64,000 nt of DNA, taken from contig NZ_JANADO010000001.1 of assembly GCF_024199845.1 (NCBI RefSeq), positions 5,766,001 to 5,830,000 on the forward strand, read 5' to 3'. A program made the position numbers and the translations under genes. Below are positions 8,836 to 19,029 of the stretch, in pieces. This DNA comes from Bradyrhizobium sp. CCGB12. Lineage in GTDB: Bacteria > Pseudomonadota > Alphaproteobacteria > Rhizobiales > Xanthobacteraceae. The notes beneath the pieces are model-generated. The model searched no databases. It was not told the origin of the DNA and was given only the letters and a program-made list of their open reading frames with translations. The stretch's first letter is position 1. Each line of letters starts with the position of its first letter.

Positions 8836-10647
8836 TTAATTAGCGACCTTTTTTGCGGACCCACCGAGCGCATCGTGCGTAGCCTGCCGTTCGAATAGCC
8901 CCCGATAGATGCCGCCAGCTCGAGTCAGGGAGCCGTGGTTGCCCTGCTCTACGATCTCACCTCGATCGAACACCAGAATGCGCTCGAAGTTGCGTACCGT
9001 CGATAGCCGGTGCGCAATCACGATCGAAGTGCGTCCCTTCATCAACCGCTCCATCGCCTGTTGGATCAGCCCCTCCGATTCCGAATCGAGGCTTGAGGTG
9101 GCCTCGTCCAGAATCAACACCGGCGCATCCACTAGGAATGCACGCGCTAGCGCGACCCGCTGCCGCTCACCGCCCGACAGCTTTACACCGCGCTCGCCGA
9201 CCAGCGTGCCAGACCCCTTCGGCAGCCGTACGATGAAGTCATGCGCATTGGCGAGCCACGCTGCCTGCTCGATCGCTGCCACGCCTGCTTCTGGCCGCCC
9301 GTAGGCAATGTTCTCAGCCAGCGTGCGGTGGAACAGCATCGGTTCCTGCTGCACGACCGCGATCTGGCTGCGCAGCGATTGCTGTGTCGCCTTGGCAATA
9401 TCTTGGCCGTCGATCAAAATCCTGCCGCCAGAGAGATCATAGAGCCGCTGCACCAATTTGATAAACGTCGTCTTGCCCGATCCGGAACGGCCGACAAGTC
9501 CAACGCGTTCGCCGGCGCGGATGTCGATTGACAAGGCATCGTACAACGGCGCGCGGTGATCCCCATAATGAAAAGTCACGTCCTCAAACGTGATTCTCCC
9601 GCCGCGGATATCAATCGGTTTGGCGCCCGGTGCATCGATGATGCCCATCTGCTCTCGACTGATAGTAACAAGTTCCATCATGTCGTTCACAGAACGCTGC
9701 AGATTGTTGATGTAGATGCCGACCTCACGCAAATAGGCGTGGATGACGTAGTAGCTCGTCAGCATATAGGTCGCGTCGCCCGCCGAGGCACGCCCTGCTA
9801 TCCAGAGCAGGATCGCGCCGCCCATTATCAAACAGCGAAAACACAAAAGCATCACGTGCTGCACGATGAAAGTCGCGTTTCCGCGCTGCCACGTGCGCGA
9901 CATCCGTGCCTGCCATTGTTTGACAACACCATCGAATCGCGCATCCTCACGCGTCTCTGCGCCGAATGATTTCACCACGGCGTTGCAGGTGAGCGCATCT
10001 GCAAGCGTGCCGCCAACCTTGGTATCCCAGGCATTGGATGCTCGGGCCGTTGGCGCGATATAGCCGATCGTCATCACTATCGTGACCGCGACGTAGATGA
10101 CCGCGCCGACAGTGATCACGCCGCCGAGCCACGGCCAGTGCAGACTTAGCAAGATCATTGAGCCTACGAGCACCACGAGCGACGGCTATAATGCCATCAG
10201 AACGGTGGTATTGAGCAGGTCGAGCGCAGACATGCCGCGCGTGATCTGGCGAACGGTCGAGCCGGCAAAGGAATTGGTGTGCCAATCAGTCGAGGAGCGC
10301 TGCACCCGCACGAAGGCTTCGTATGTTACATCAGCGATCGTCTTCAGCGTGAATGGCACAATTGCCTTGAGGCCAACAAATCGTAGGATCAGCGAGATGA
10401 GACCCAGGACCACGATACCGCTGAATGCAACCAGCGCCGCATGCCGGGCGGCCGGATCGTACGGACCCGGCGTTAATGCGTCAACGAGATGGCCCGAATA
10501 AACCGGCATGAACAAGTCGGCGATCGGTGCACCTAAGAAGCCGACGAGAACGATCGCGAGGCGAACAGGCTGCTTCAGCCAGTGCTGGAAGACGAATGGT
10601 ATGACCTCACGGAGCGCGGCGGGTCGTTTGTCATCCTGAACATTCAT
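8836..10647 (-). pseudogene. ABC exporter (fused TMD-NBD) with in-frame amber codon
   Basis: One reading frame of about 603 codons encodes a type-I ABC exporter half-transporter: transmembrane domain, then an ATPase with Walker A GRSGSGKTTF, signature LSGGERQR, Walker B VLILDEATSSLDSE and the H-loop (VIAHRLST). The frame is broken by a TAG codon at 10186-10188, after about 153 residues inside the membrane domain; the frame continues unchanged after it. Either the gene is inactivated, the codon is read through, or the base is an error. The start at 10647 is preferred to the upstream codon at 10665. A sigma-54 promoter at 11264-11279 points this way, about 600 bp upstream. The substrate is unknown. 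In this family drugs, lipids and glycans are all possible. Confidence 0.8.
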
Positions 10648-11263
10648 GGCGCGATTAGGCGGCACTCACAGCGCGAGCCAACTCCATCTGAATTGGCGCA
10701 CGATGGCGCAAGGCACTACTAGGAGAGGCATTGAAAACCGGTTGTTGGATGTCCTGAAAGAGCTGGACGTCGGCTTTATCAACGCCGGCGATCAGCGGCA
10801 CGGCCTAGATTCCTTCAAGAGCAGCAGGCGCAGACAAGCGACCGGTGTTCCAGGCATGATCCGGTAGACCGTCGCCCATTTGGCCGACGAGGCGCGGCTG
10901 ACACATGTATCGGTCACAACCTGCAAGCGCGAGCTTTGGGGCCGTGTAAGAGAATTGCCCTGCCTTTGTTGATGGGTGCACGATGTCGCTCGCAAACAGT
11001 TTGCGTCACGTCTCGACAAGCCGCGCATTCCTTTCAGATAGGACGCTTGGTGCAGGCGCTGGCTAACTCCAACGATAACAGATCTACTCAGTCTAGCCAT
11101 TATCTTGTCCTTGCCCGGCACATGCAACGTGCAACCGAACTGCTTTGTCTGCATGTCGGCTGCAGCACCTGGCTGTGCGATTGATGGTTCGAATGTCATA
11201 ACGTCTCGAACAACTGCAACAGCGCACTAAGGTCGACTTGCGCTACTATTGCTGTCTTTGAGT

Positions 11264-11279
11264 AGCAACAGCCGTGCCA
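11264..11279 (-). promoter_or_regulatory. Sigma-54 promoter facing the ABC exporter
   Basis: Minus strand reads TGGCACGGCTGTTGCT, a full consensus match. The activator site at 11346-11361 is centred about 75 bp upstream of its -24 element. The first clear gene downstream is the exporter at 10647. Confidence 0.78.
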
Positions 11280-11345
11280 ACGATCTGCATACGTGACAAG
11301 CCGTTGTTTGGGGATATAAAAACCCGCATGCCACCGAACAGCTGC

Positions 11346-11361
11346 TGTCTAGAGCGCGACA
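11346..11361. promoter_or_regulatory. NifA-type upstream activator site shared by two promoters
   Basis: TGT-CTAGAGCGCG-ACA, exact TGT-N10-ACA. It lies about -99 from the minus-strand start and about -241 from the plus-strand start. The motif is symmetric, so it could serve both. Confidence 0.7.
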
Positions 11362-11568
11362 GTCGTCATACTTGCCGTTGGAAACCAAACAACATCTGCG
11401 GCCATTTGCGCCCGAATGAATGCCCTACGGCCTCCTCGATCACGGCTGAGCTGACCCCAGCAGACGCCACCAACGTCAGAATTCGTGCTGGCTAATGGGA
11501 GTCACAACTTAAGGTTCGGCACGTAAAAGTTCTTTCTTTCTCAGAGCTGCTCATGCGGTTCATGTGGG

Positions 11569-11584
11569 TGGCACGGCGATTGCT
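11569..11584 (+). promoter_or_regulatory. Sigma-54 promoter of the FAD oxidase gene
   Basis: TGGCACGGCGATTGCT, a full match to TGGCAYRN4TTGCW. Predicted start near 11596, about 200 nt before the ATG at 11794. Confidence 0.82.
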
Positions 11585-11793
11585 ACTGCGGAACACGCAG
11601 CAAGCTCGAGGGCGGTGGAGTTCGTTCGGACGTCGCTGGTGAAGATAGCTAGATCGCTACAATCATGCGCGCGGGCACGATTTGTGCTCTCAAAGAACTC
11701 AATTAGTTCGCTGAGAACCTCCCCTGCCCGCCAACGAGAGCGCTGTAGCGTTCTAATCGGGACATGCCATGACGTTTAACCCGAGTGAGGGAT

Positions 11794-13188
11794 ATGGCCG
11801 ACAATTTCATCGACAGACTGTGCAAGTCGCTCCGCAAGGGTTCGGTGCTGACTGGCACGGACATTGACTCTCGATATTACCACGATTTGGCCGGCAAACC
11901 GGTCGCGAAGCCGCGAGCGGTCGTCCGTCCAAGGACGACGGAGGATGTCTCCGTCTTGCTCCGGCTCTGTCACAGCGAAAAAGTGCCATTAACGACCCAG
12001 GGCGGCATGACCGGATTGGTGCGCGGCGCTCTGCCGAATTCCAGTGAAATTGTGCTTTCGATGGAACTTATGAATGCGGTCGAGGAGGTGGACGCCTCCT
12101 CAACCGCAGCTGTGGTGCAGGCCGGCGCGCCGCTGCAAAAGGTACAGGAAAGGGTCGGGCAGGAAGGCTACATGTTCCCACTCGATCTCGGTGCGCGCGG
12201 TAGCTGTACGATCGGGGGCAACATCTCGACAAATGCCGGCGGGAATCGCGTGATTCGGTATGGCATGATGCGCGACTTGGTCCTTGGCCTGGAAGTCGTT
12301 GCCGCCGATGGCACGGTGCTACAGGGCTTGCGCAAATACATCAAAAACAATACCGGCATTGACCTTAAACAGCTTTTCATCGGCAGCGAAGGGACTCTCG
12401 GCGTGGTGACGCGAGCCGCCTTGCGCATCTTCCCCGCGCCTACTGAGCGCCAAGTTGCGCTTTGTGCCCTACCCTCCTTTGCACGAGTTATCTCGATCTT
12501 GGGGATGGCGCGGAAACATCTGGGCGGAGAACTGACGGCATTTGAAGTGATGTGGAACGAGTACTACCGACTTGCGCTTGAGCGCGTGAACGGCCTGGTC
12601 CGGCCGCTGCCGGTCCATTATCCTTTTTATGTCTTGATCGAGGCCTCCGGTGACGATGCCCATCGCATCCATGCCGATCTCGAAAAGCTTCTTGATATGG
12701 CAATGCGCGCGAACATGATTGCTGACGCGACGCTCTCGATGTCAAATGCATCTGCAGCAGCGATATGGCGCATTCGCGATTGTAGTTTGGAACTTGCCCG
12801 GACGTTTCCTTATGCTGCGCGTATTGCCCTTGACGTCAGCATAGCCCTCAACCGAATGGATCAGTATGTGAGGACAATTGCCGAGCGTATGAGGGAGATC
12901 GATTCCTGCGCATTTGCGATCGTGTTCGGTCACGCCGGCGATGGTAATCTGCATATCGAGCTACATCATGAGCACACGCCCGACAGGCGCCAGGAATTGG
13001 AGGCGCTTGCTTATCAGATCACCAGTGAATTCGGCGGATCGATCTCAGCGGAACACGGCATCGGCATAGTTAAGCGGCCGTACCTGAATTTGAGTAGGAC
13101 GTCGGAGGAAATCGAAACGATGCGTGCGCTCAAGCGAGCGCTCGATCCGAACAATATCCTGAACCCGGGACGCATTTTCACGATGTGA
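11794..13188 (+). CDS. FAD-linked oxidase (D-2-hydroxyacid dehydrogenase-like)
   Basis: A 464-residue member of the GlcD / D-lactate dehydrogenase / D-2-hydroxyglutarate dehydrogenase family. The N-terminal PCMH-type FAD domain shows VRPRTTEDVSVLLRLC, TQGGMTGL and GGNISTNAGGNRVIRYGM, then IGSEGTLGVVTRAALRI. The C-terminal substrate domain ends with FGHAGDGNLHIELHH (metal-binding histidines), SAEHGIGIVKRPYL and LDPNNILNPGRIF. It should oxidise a D-2-hydroxyacid to the 2-oxoacid and pass electrons to a quinone or ETF. ATG at 11794 is preferred because GAGTGAGGG lies just before it; a GTG at 11785 would add three residues. It is monocistronic behind a sigma-54 promoter, so it fits the nodule-expressed module. 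Confidence 0.9.
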   Translation: MADNFIDRLCKSLRKGSVLTGTDIDSRYYHDLAGKPVAKPRAVVRPRTTEDVSVLLRLCHSEKVPLTTQGGMTGLVRGALPNSSEIVLSMELMNAVEEVDASSTAAVVQAGAPLQKVQERVGQEGYMFPLDLGARGSCTIGGNISTNAGGNRVIRYGMMRDLVLGLEVVAADGTVLQGLRKYIKNNTGIDLKQLFIGSEGTLGVVTRAALRIFPAPTERQVALCALPSFARVISILGMARKHLGGELTAFEVMWNEYYRLALERVNGLVRPLPVHYPFYVLIEASGDDAHRIHADLEKLLDMAMRANMIADATLSMSNASAAAIWRIRDCSLELARTFPYAARIALDVSIALNRMDQYVRTIAERMREIDSCAFAIVFGHAGDGNLHIELHHEHTPDRRQELEALAYQITSEFGGSISAEHGIGIVKRPYLNLSRTSEEIETMRALKRALDPNNILNPGRIFTM

Positions 13189-14758
13189 GAGGATGCGAGC
13201 ACCGAGCGGGAAGCTCGGCGTGAACGGCCAAACCTGTGCAAGGCCTTTCCTGCAGGTTGAGGTCCAACGCTTGTCATGGCCCTGGCCCGGCCTCCTCGCA
13301 GTTCATGGGTTGCTTCGCTCGACATCCATAAGGAGAATGCTGATGCGGCGCGCGCTCGGACTGGTCGCATAAACAATTCGGCTCAAGCTCAGCTCTCACC
13401 TTTGGCGGAGATAGAGCTCGCCCCCGATTCAAGGAGGCAATGGTTAAACCGCGCCTGCTCGTCACGGGGAACAGCTTGCAAAGTCTCAATTGTTCTTCGC
13501 GTGCCGTCCAGCAGCGGCTGGCGAAATCGGTCGATCAGGATCATCACCTATCCTGAAAGCACCGCGAAGGTGCTACCTCGATCACAGTTGTTACGTGCTC
13601 GCGCGCCACGCTTGTGCGGATGAGTGGCTTGTTCCGTAACGGAAAGAGACTGGTTATTTCCGTTACAAGGCCGTCGCAGAGGCGCGAACCCAGTCTTGCG
13701 GCGCGAGGCGCTGGCACCGGCGACGACTATGAGGTGCACCGGCGCGCACAGGCGTTCTTTGGTTACTAGACAACCTTACGCCACTGAGACGAAGTCCTCC
13801 CGGGCTAGGTGCGCCCCGGCCGAGCCGATCCTCCCCGCTGGTAGAATTCTGTTAGGCGTCAAGCCAAACCGGACCACGAACTCTCGCCGGTCGAGGATTT
13901 AACTGTTCCCGGTAACGGGGCGTCGTTTTGCTGAACCAGACCAGACGTCTGCTGGGCACGTGAACTTTATAGGAACAAGTCGCCATGCCAATTACGGAAG
14001 AATCGTGCCCCGCCAGCCGCCCAAAGCGGCGGCCCTGAGACTGCGTTGGTCATCAAAGCATAATTGCGACCATGAGATTGAGTAAGGTTTCAAAAGCGTC
14101 GTCACTATCCAGGATGTGAATGCGTTTCATCCAAAAGCGCAGTTTTACTAATTGGTACTGCCGGGTAGCAGAAACGCCGGCCATTAAGCGACATCGGTAC
14201 GTTTTCCGTCAGACAATGCTTTGAGGACTGCATCATCATGCAGGCCGCGCTCCGACTGTAGGCCCGGTGCTGGAGGCACCAACTCGATATTGGCGCAGGA
14301 ACGCCCGCAAGCTCGAAATGCGTGTAGATGATCATGCCGTGCGCTTCACGGACCGATCTCGCGGCTCCAATCGTCGCCTAACATGGCTTGCGCCAATTTG
14401 AGCTGGCGTGATGTTGAGGTCGCAACCAAGGTATGTATTGACCGCCTATCAACTTCCGACCTACAGCTCGCGGGTTCGTCCCGGGAGTTCTGTGCCCGTG
14501 GCGCCTTGGTCGGATGAATCAATAATGCGAAAATGACCTCAGTAGGGATCACTCCGTCCACGGACGAGAATGACAAATGCAAGACAATTTCCTGGTCGTC
14601 CGCATCGCTTGCATCTGTTGGTCATGCTTAGCTCAAATATTTAGATTTGCGCACAACGCTCTCCCTAACATTCTTCGCGATGCCACTTATGATGGGATTT
14701 CAGAAAACAGGCGTCCTGACGTCGCGGGCGGCCGGCTGTTGATCGGTAGAGTGATAGC
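13189..14758. other. Long stretch without recognisable gene
   Basis: About 1.6 kb with only short frames and no domain I can name. It holds palindromes built on TTCCGTTAC (13631-13666), possibly operator-like. No sigma-54 consensus was found ahead of the plus-strand gene at 14759. Confidence 0.45.
13631..13666. repeat. Palindromic cluster
   Basis: GTAACGGAAA (13636-13645) and TTTCCGTTAC (13657-13666) are exact inverted repeats with an 11-nt loop. The left arm also sits in a second palindrome, TTCCGTAACGGAA. There is no T-run, so it reads more like paired protein-binding boxes than a terminator. Confidence 0.4.
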
Positions 14759-16123
14759 ATGACGAGTTCGAGCAGGCGGCACGTGATCATCATCGGCGGC
14801 GGCGCCAGTGGTGTGCTGCTTACCTACCAATTGCTGCATCGGCCGACGAGCGATCTACGCGTCACCCTGATCGAGCAGCGTCCCGATATCGGCCGGGGCA
14901 TCGCATATCATACGGGTAACCCTGATCACTTACTCAACGTACGCGCCTCAAATATGAGCGCGCTGCCCGACAAACCAGACCATTTCTGGCGCTGGCTGAG
15001 CTCGCGTGATGCAGGCGCGCCGCTGTGTCTTGATCCCTACTGTTTCGTGCCACGACGCATCTACGGCGATTACATCGCGAGTTTGCTCGAGCAACAGACA
15101 GCCAACCCTATGGACGCACGGCGTCTATCGATTCTGCAAGGTACTTGCGTCGACATCAACGAGGGGCCCGCCTGCGTGTCGGTTACGCTGGATGATGGCA
15201 GATCGCTAGTGGCCGATACAGTCGTTCTTGCAACGGGACATGATACGAAGGCTAACCGCCCGGCTCATGTAGATCCCTGGGCTCCGCGGTCGTCCGCTCT
15301 TATCGACACTGATGCAACCGTATTGATTCAGGGCACGGGCCTTACCATGGTCGACTATGTCCTGTCGTTGCTGCGTGACGGCCACCTCGGACCGATCGTG
15401 GCGATGTCACGGCGCGGCCTGCTCGCAAAACCCCACCGTCACGTCGATGCTTTGCAAATTGATGAGACGGATGTTCCTTTCGGCGCCGGTATCAACAACC
15501 TGCTACGCTGGCTTCGCGACCTAATTGACCGGAATGCGGCCCAGGGTGGCGATTGGCGCAGTGTCATCGATGGCCTTCGGCCCTATACCCAGCGGCTGTG
15601 GCATGAGCTCCCCAGGGCATCAAAACACCGCTTTCTCGAGCACACGCGCGCCTGGTGGGACGTGCATCGGCACCGGATGGCTCCCGAAGTCGAAGCACGC
15701 ATCACCCAGGCGCTTGACAGCGGACAACTCACCCTGATGGCTGCAAAGGTGGCCAGCATCGAGCCCAATAGCACCGGAGCCAGAGTCACGTACCGCCGCC
15801 GGGGCCATGCCAATCCCCTCGAGATGCAAGTCAACACCTTGGTCGATTGCACCGGCATCGTCAAAGATCCGCGCGCTACGCTCAATCCAGCAGTGCGTAG
15901 TTTGTTCGATCGTGGTCTAGCCCGGGTCGACCCACTCTGCATCGGCATTGAGACGGATCGCAATTGTGCGATCATCGAGCGCGACGGCACGCCTTCGTGC
16001 CGCCTGTTTGCGGTCGGTCCGATCACACGTGCGACTTTTTGGGAAATCGTGGCGATACCCGATATTCGCAACCAATGTGCTGCACTTGCGGCCCTCCTCG
16101 TCAATACGGCAAGGGAGTATTGA
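14759..16123 (+). CDS. FAD/NAD(P)-binding protein (NAD_binding_9 type)
   Basis: A 454-residue flavoprotein. The N-terminus has the dinucleotide-binding loop HVIIIGGGASGVLLTYQLL, followed by LIEQRPDIGRGIAYHTGNPDHLLNVRASNMSAL, which is the signature of the FAD-NAD(P)-binding family found next to siderophore and thioester genes. A second glycine-rich segment (VLIQGTGLTMVDYVLSLL, near residue 187) binds the nicotinamide nucleotide, and VDCTGIV occurs toward the C-terminus. No partner gene is adjacent and no specific substrate can be given. The gene is alone on the plus strand in a long gene-poor stretch. It appears intact. Confidence 0.8.
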   Translation: MTSSSRRHVIIIGGGASGVLLTYQLLHRPTSDLRVTLIEQRPDIGRGIAYHTGNPDHLLNVRASNMSALPDKPDHFWRWLSSRDAGAPLCLDPYCFVPRRIYGDYIASLLEQQTANPMDARRLSILQGTCVDINEGPACVSVTLDDGRSLVADTVVLATGHDTKANRPAHVDPWAPRSSALIDTDATVLIQGTGLTMVDYVLSLLRDGHLGPIVAMSRRGLLAKPHRHVDALQIDETDVPFGAGINNLLRWLRDLIDRNAAQGGDWRSVIDGLRPYTQRLWHELPRASKHRFLEHTRAWWDVHRHRMAPEVEARITQALDSGQLTLMAAKVASIEPNSTGARVTYRRRGHANPLEMQVNTLVDCTGIVKDPRATLNPAVRSLFDRGLARVDPLCIGIETDRNCAIIERDGTPSCRLFAVGPITRATFWEIVAIPDIRNQCAALAALLVNTAREY

Positions 16124-16642
16124 CCAAAACCGCAATCATGAAACGCGTCTGACTATTGGACCTCCCGCCAAGAAATGCCGCTCTTCTTGAGGTCCATACC
16201 ATAAGACAAAAGGGTCGCTATCTATGAACTTGTTCTGAGGTCCGCAGCACTTGCCCAGACGGCACGACTGCGGCGGAGGCGGACGATCTCTCCTTTGCAC
16301 GAGAAATCGAAGGCAGCACGCGTTGGATTTGGCTCGCGCCAAGAAGGATACTCGTGCGCTCCGATCGGATCCGCACTATCAGCGCTTTTAAGAAGAGGTA
16401 CTCAGGTGGACCGAGAACTAGCCCGCGATAAGAGCGCGGCCGCGCGATGACAATTGCCAGCAGGCTTATTGTGCTCCGTGACTAAGCCTTAAGAAGCCGG
16501 CCGGCTCGAACAAGATCGATCGTAGCCGGCAATCTCCCAAAATTCGCAAGCTGGCGTTAGGATTTCCGTTGCGGTCTCCCGCTCAGAACGCGGTGACATA
16601 TTAAACACGCGAGCGCTTGCTCGTGACTTCGCCGCTTCTTCA
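16124..16642. other. Stretch without recognisable gene
   Basis: Between the flavoprotein and the decayed carboxypeptidase. Only short frames without domains on either strand. Confidence 0.4.
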
Positions 16643-17986
16643 TCATCGCTTCGACCTCTGCGCGAAAAGCCTGGCGCGACGCATCACGCGAGTAGAACGT
16701 GTGACGCCCGGATAGACCGCGAGCTTGACGCGCGGCGCCGCAGCAAAGGTGAGCAACAGATCGAGCACAAGCTGCGAGCCAAAATAGGTCGTGGCGAGGC
16801 CGAACAGGCCATGTCCCACCAACATTGTCATCTTTGCGTCCGTCGCAAGGATCTGGCGCAGCTCAAACAAAGAGTGCGGGGGGGCTTACGCCAAAATCCC
16901 AGGCTCGCCAAACCGCGGCGTTGCTCAGCTCATAGTCCGGCCGCCAATTCAGCTTGCGCGAGAGGAGATCGCCGGTGGCGCTGGTCAGGGGCGCCAGAAG
17001 CGTGTCACGCGAGGGATCGCCGAATCCGAGGCTCCCTCCATCCATATATGGATGGAGGCCACGGACGGAAGCATCGAAGCGGCTGGCCACCCCGCCGTTG
17101 TTGTGGTCGAGCTCGCGGCGGAAGGCGTCGACATCGAAGCGGCCCGCGAGCCTGCGGCTCACCGCCTGGTCGATGCCGGTTAGTGCTGCGACCTTGTCGG
17201 CTAGCCGCGTGGCCGCTTCCTCCTCCGCCCTGCCTTTGACGAGGTCTGTCAACAACTCGCCGCGCGCGTAAGCTTCTACTTCGGCGAGATCGAGCGGTCC
17301 TTTGGCTTCGCGTGCAATTGCGACATAGCTCGGCAGCATTGCGACGTTTTGAAGAAGGCTAGTTCCGTCGAACACCGGCGAGATCATGATTAGGCGCTTG
17401 TTTCCGACGCCCTGTTGCATCTGCACTGGCGCACCATCTTTGGCCCGCGAATATCACCATAGTTTTCGCCCGCGACATACATTGGCGACAACAGCCTTTC
17501 ATGCTTCTCGAGCCACCGGCGGATTACCAGAGCGAGCGAGCTGACATCGCCGTCCACCGAAAAGAACCGTTTGCGGACATCCTCGCCGGTCGCGACGAAG
17601 CGGCTATAGCCGGTCCCGACCGGATCGATAAAGACGAGGTCGGTGAAATCGAGCCAGGTCTCCGCATTCGGCTTCACGTCCGGAGAGGTCGATGGTGTGA
17701 CCTCGTCAGCATTGATCGGCAGCCGCCAGGGACCGGCATTGCCGAGCTGTAACCAGGCCGACGATGCACCGGGCCGGCCGTTGAAGAAGAAGGTCACAGG
17801 GCGCGTGACGCGGTCGCTGCCGTCGAGTTGATAGGCGGTGTATGCGATGTCGGCCTGTGGCTCGCCCGTGTCGCTGAACAGGCGGATGGAGCCCGCGATC
17901 GCCGCAAATGCGAGCGTCCGACCGGGCAGCTCGAGCGTTCGCCTGGTGGTGGAGTCCGGCGGAAGTCGGCCGCTGACGGCGTGCAA
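16643..17986 (-). pseudogene. Serine carboxypeptidase (peptidase S10), decayed
   Basis: Three pieces in different frames together spell an S10 carboxypeptidase: 17390-17986 (N-terminal core with VTFFFNGRPGASSAWLQLG and FIDPVGTGYSRF), 16863-17426 (middle, from LIMISPVFDG to the NWRPDYELSN region) and 16643-16870 (C-terminal lid with LVGHGLFGLATTY). At least two frameshifts separate them. The nucleophile motif, normally GESYGG, reads GENYGD, so the catalytic Ser is Asn. The gene is dead by both criteria. Confidence 0.85.
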
Positions 17987-18908
17987 GTGTTTGACTTGCG
18001 CGCGCGGCGGGACCGCCCTTCTGGTGGGCCAGCGTCGCGGCCCCGGGGCGCGACGGCCGATTGTCGGTCCAAGCGCTCCCCATCATGCCTCAGGCAAACA
18101 GGGCCAGTGCAACAGCAGTGCGGCGCAGCGCAGTCCTAGCGAAGTGCACCGAGTCTCTCCCGTCCCGGCCACACTTAGCGCGCATGAGGCGTGTCTCCCA
18201 AAAGGTGCAACGCGCTCAGCTGACAGCCAGGAACACCAAACCTATCAAGTCTGGTAGTACCCATCTCGCAGCTATCGGCAGCACGCCAGTCAGGAAGCCA
18301 TGCTTGCGGACGCCAACCAGTTTTCCGACAAGAAAATGGATGAATTAGGGGCGCTTGGCGCGCGCGCGGCATTGGAAAACACAAATCTCGCCGCATAAAT
18401 GCGCGTTGCGTACTCTCCTCGCCTGTTGGGCGCTTGGTTCGGGGGTAAACCTGGAGCGAGCACCGGCGCGCCCGGCAAGCGGACAAACTCAACACTACGT
18501 GTCCTCATGAAGGTAATGCATTTTGGATCCTTGCGCTAAATGCGAGGCGGGTCGCGAAGGCGCGATCCAAACGGGCGACGCATTCCTGAGTGCGCTTTCT
18601 GCTACCCCAACTTGATGCGCGCTGGGGAGGCAGATTGGAAACCTGCCTGGATCGCTCCCCGCGGGATGATCTTCAACGTGAGATGCGCGAGGAGTTCGGT
18701 CGCCGCTACGGTGGTCTGACCGGCACCAATCGCTGTCTCCTAGACGATTGACGTTCCAATCGCAATGAGCACAAATCGCTCCGATCCAAAAGCTCCCAGC
18801 AATGCCCAAACTCAGGCAACCCGGCCTTCCGCCTTGATCCCGGCCTATATCGTTCGCGCGGCCTCAAATGCGAAGGCCAATCCGACATAAACCTAGATAC
18901 TCGGCAAT
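17987..18908. other. Stretch without intact gene
   Basis: Short interrupted frames only, upstream of the dead carboxypeptidase. Nothing could be named. Confidence 0.35.
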
Positions 18909-18940
18909 AAAAAAGGGGCCGCTCGGATGACAAGCGGCCC
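18909..18940 (-). terminator. Rho-independent terminator
   Basis: GGGCCGCT stem (arms 18933-18940 and 18916-18923 on the plus coordinates) with a 9-nt loop, followed on the minus strand by CTTTTTTATT. It ends the predicted small RNA and would also stop any transcript reading through from the polysaccharide operon. Confidence 0.85.
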
Positions 18941-18994
18941 AAGTCTAGGGAGGAAACGCCCAAGGAGGGCGGCGGCAGCGCGAGGCGCTACCGC
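18909..18994 (-). ncRNA. Predicted three-hairpin small RNA with anti-SD loops
   Basis: Read on the minus strand, this 86-nt stretch folds into three successive hairpins. The first is 18972-18994 (10-bp stem with one G-U pair, CUC loop), the second 18957-18971 (CGCCC/GGGCG stem with a UCCUU loop). A single-stranded UUUCCUCCCU segment follows. The third is a terminator with 8-bp GGGCCGCT/AGCGGCCC stem and T6 tail. Upstream are a -10-like TATTGT (19001-19006) and a -35-like CTTGTG (19024-19029) separated by 17 bp, placing the start near 18994. Pyrimidine-rich CCUCC segments exposed in loops are typical of alphaproteobacterial trans-acting small RNAs that pair with ribosome binding sites. Family membership is not proven. 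Confidence 0.7.
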
Positions 18995-19000
18995 ACCGCA

Positions 19001-19029
19001 ACAATACACGACCGCACTGCACACACAAG
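19001..19029 (-). promoter_or_regulatory. Sigma-70-like promoter of the small RNA
   Basis: CTTGTG (-35, 19024-19029) and TATTGT (-10, 19001-19006), spacing 17 bp, on the minus strand. The match is moderate, but position relative to the first hairpin is right. Confidence 0.5.

Larger units (their letters stand above)
10666..11793. other. Divergent regulatory stretch
   Basis: Contains two full-consensus sigma-54 promoters pointing away from each other (11264-11279 minus, 11569-11584 plus) and one TGT-N10-ACA between them. The part 10666-11263 has only frames without recognisable features (one of 135 codons at 10792-11199, minus). The leader from the plus promoter to the oxidase start is about 200 nt. 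Confidence 0.6.

Noticed and set aside
11853..11868. TGGCACGGACATTGAC inside the FAD oxidase gene
   Set aside because: The -12 element reads TTGAC instead of TTGCW and the site is within coding sequence.
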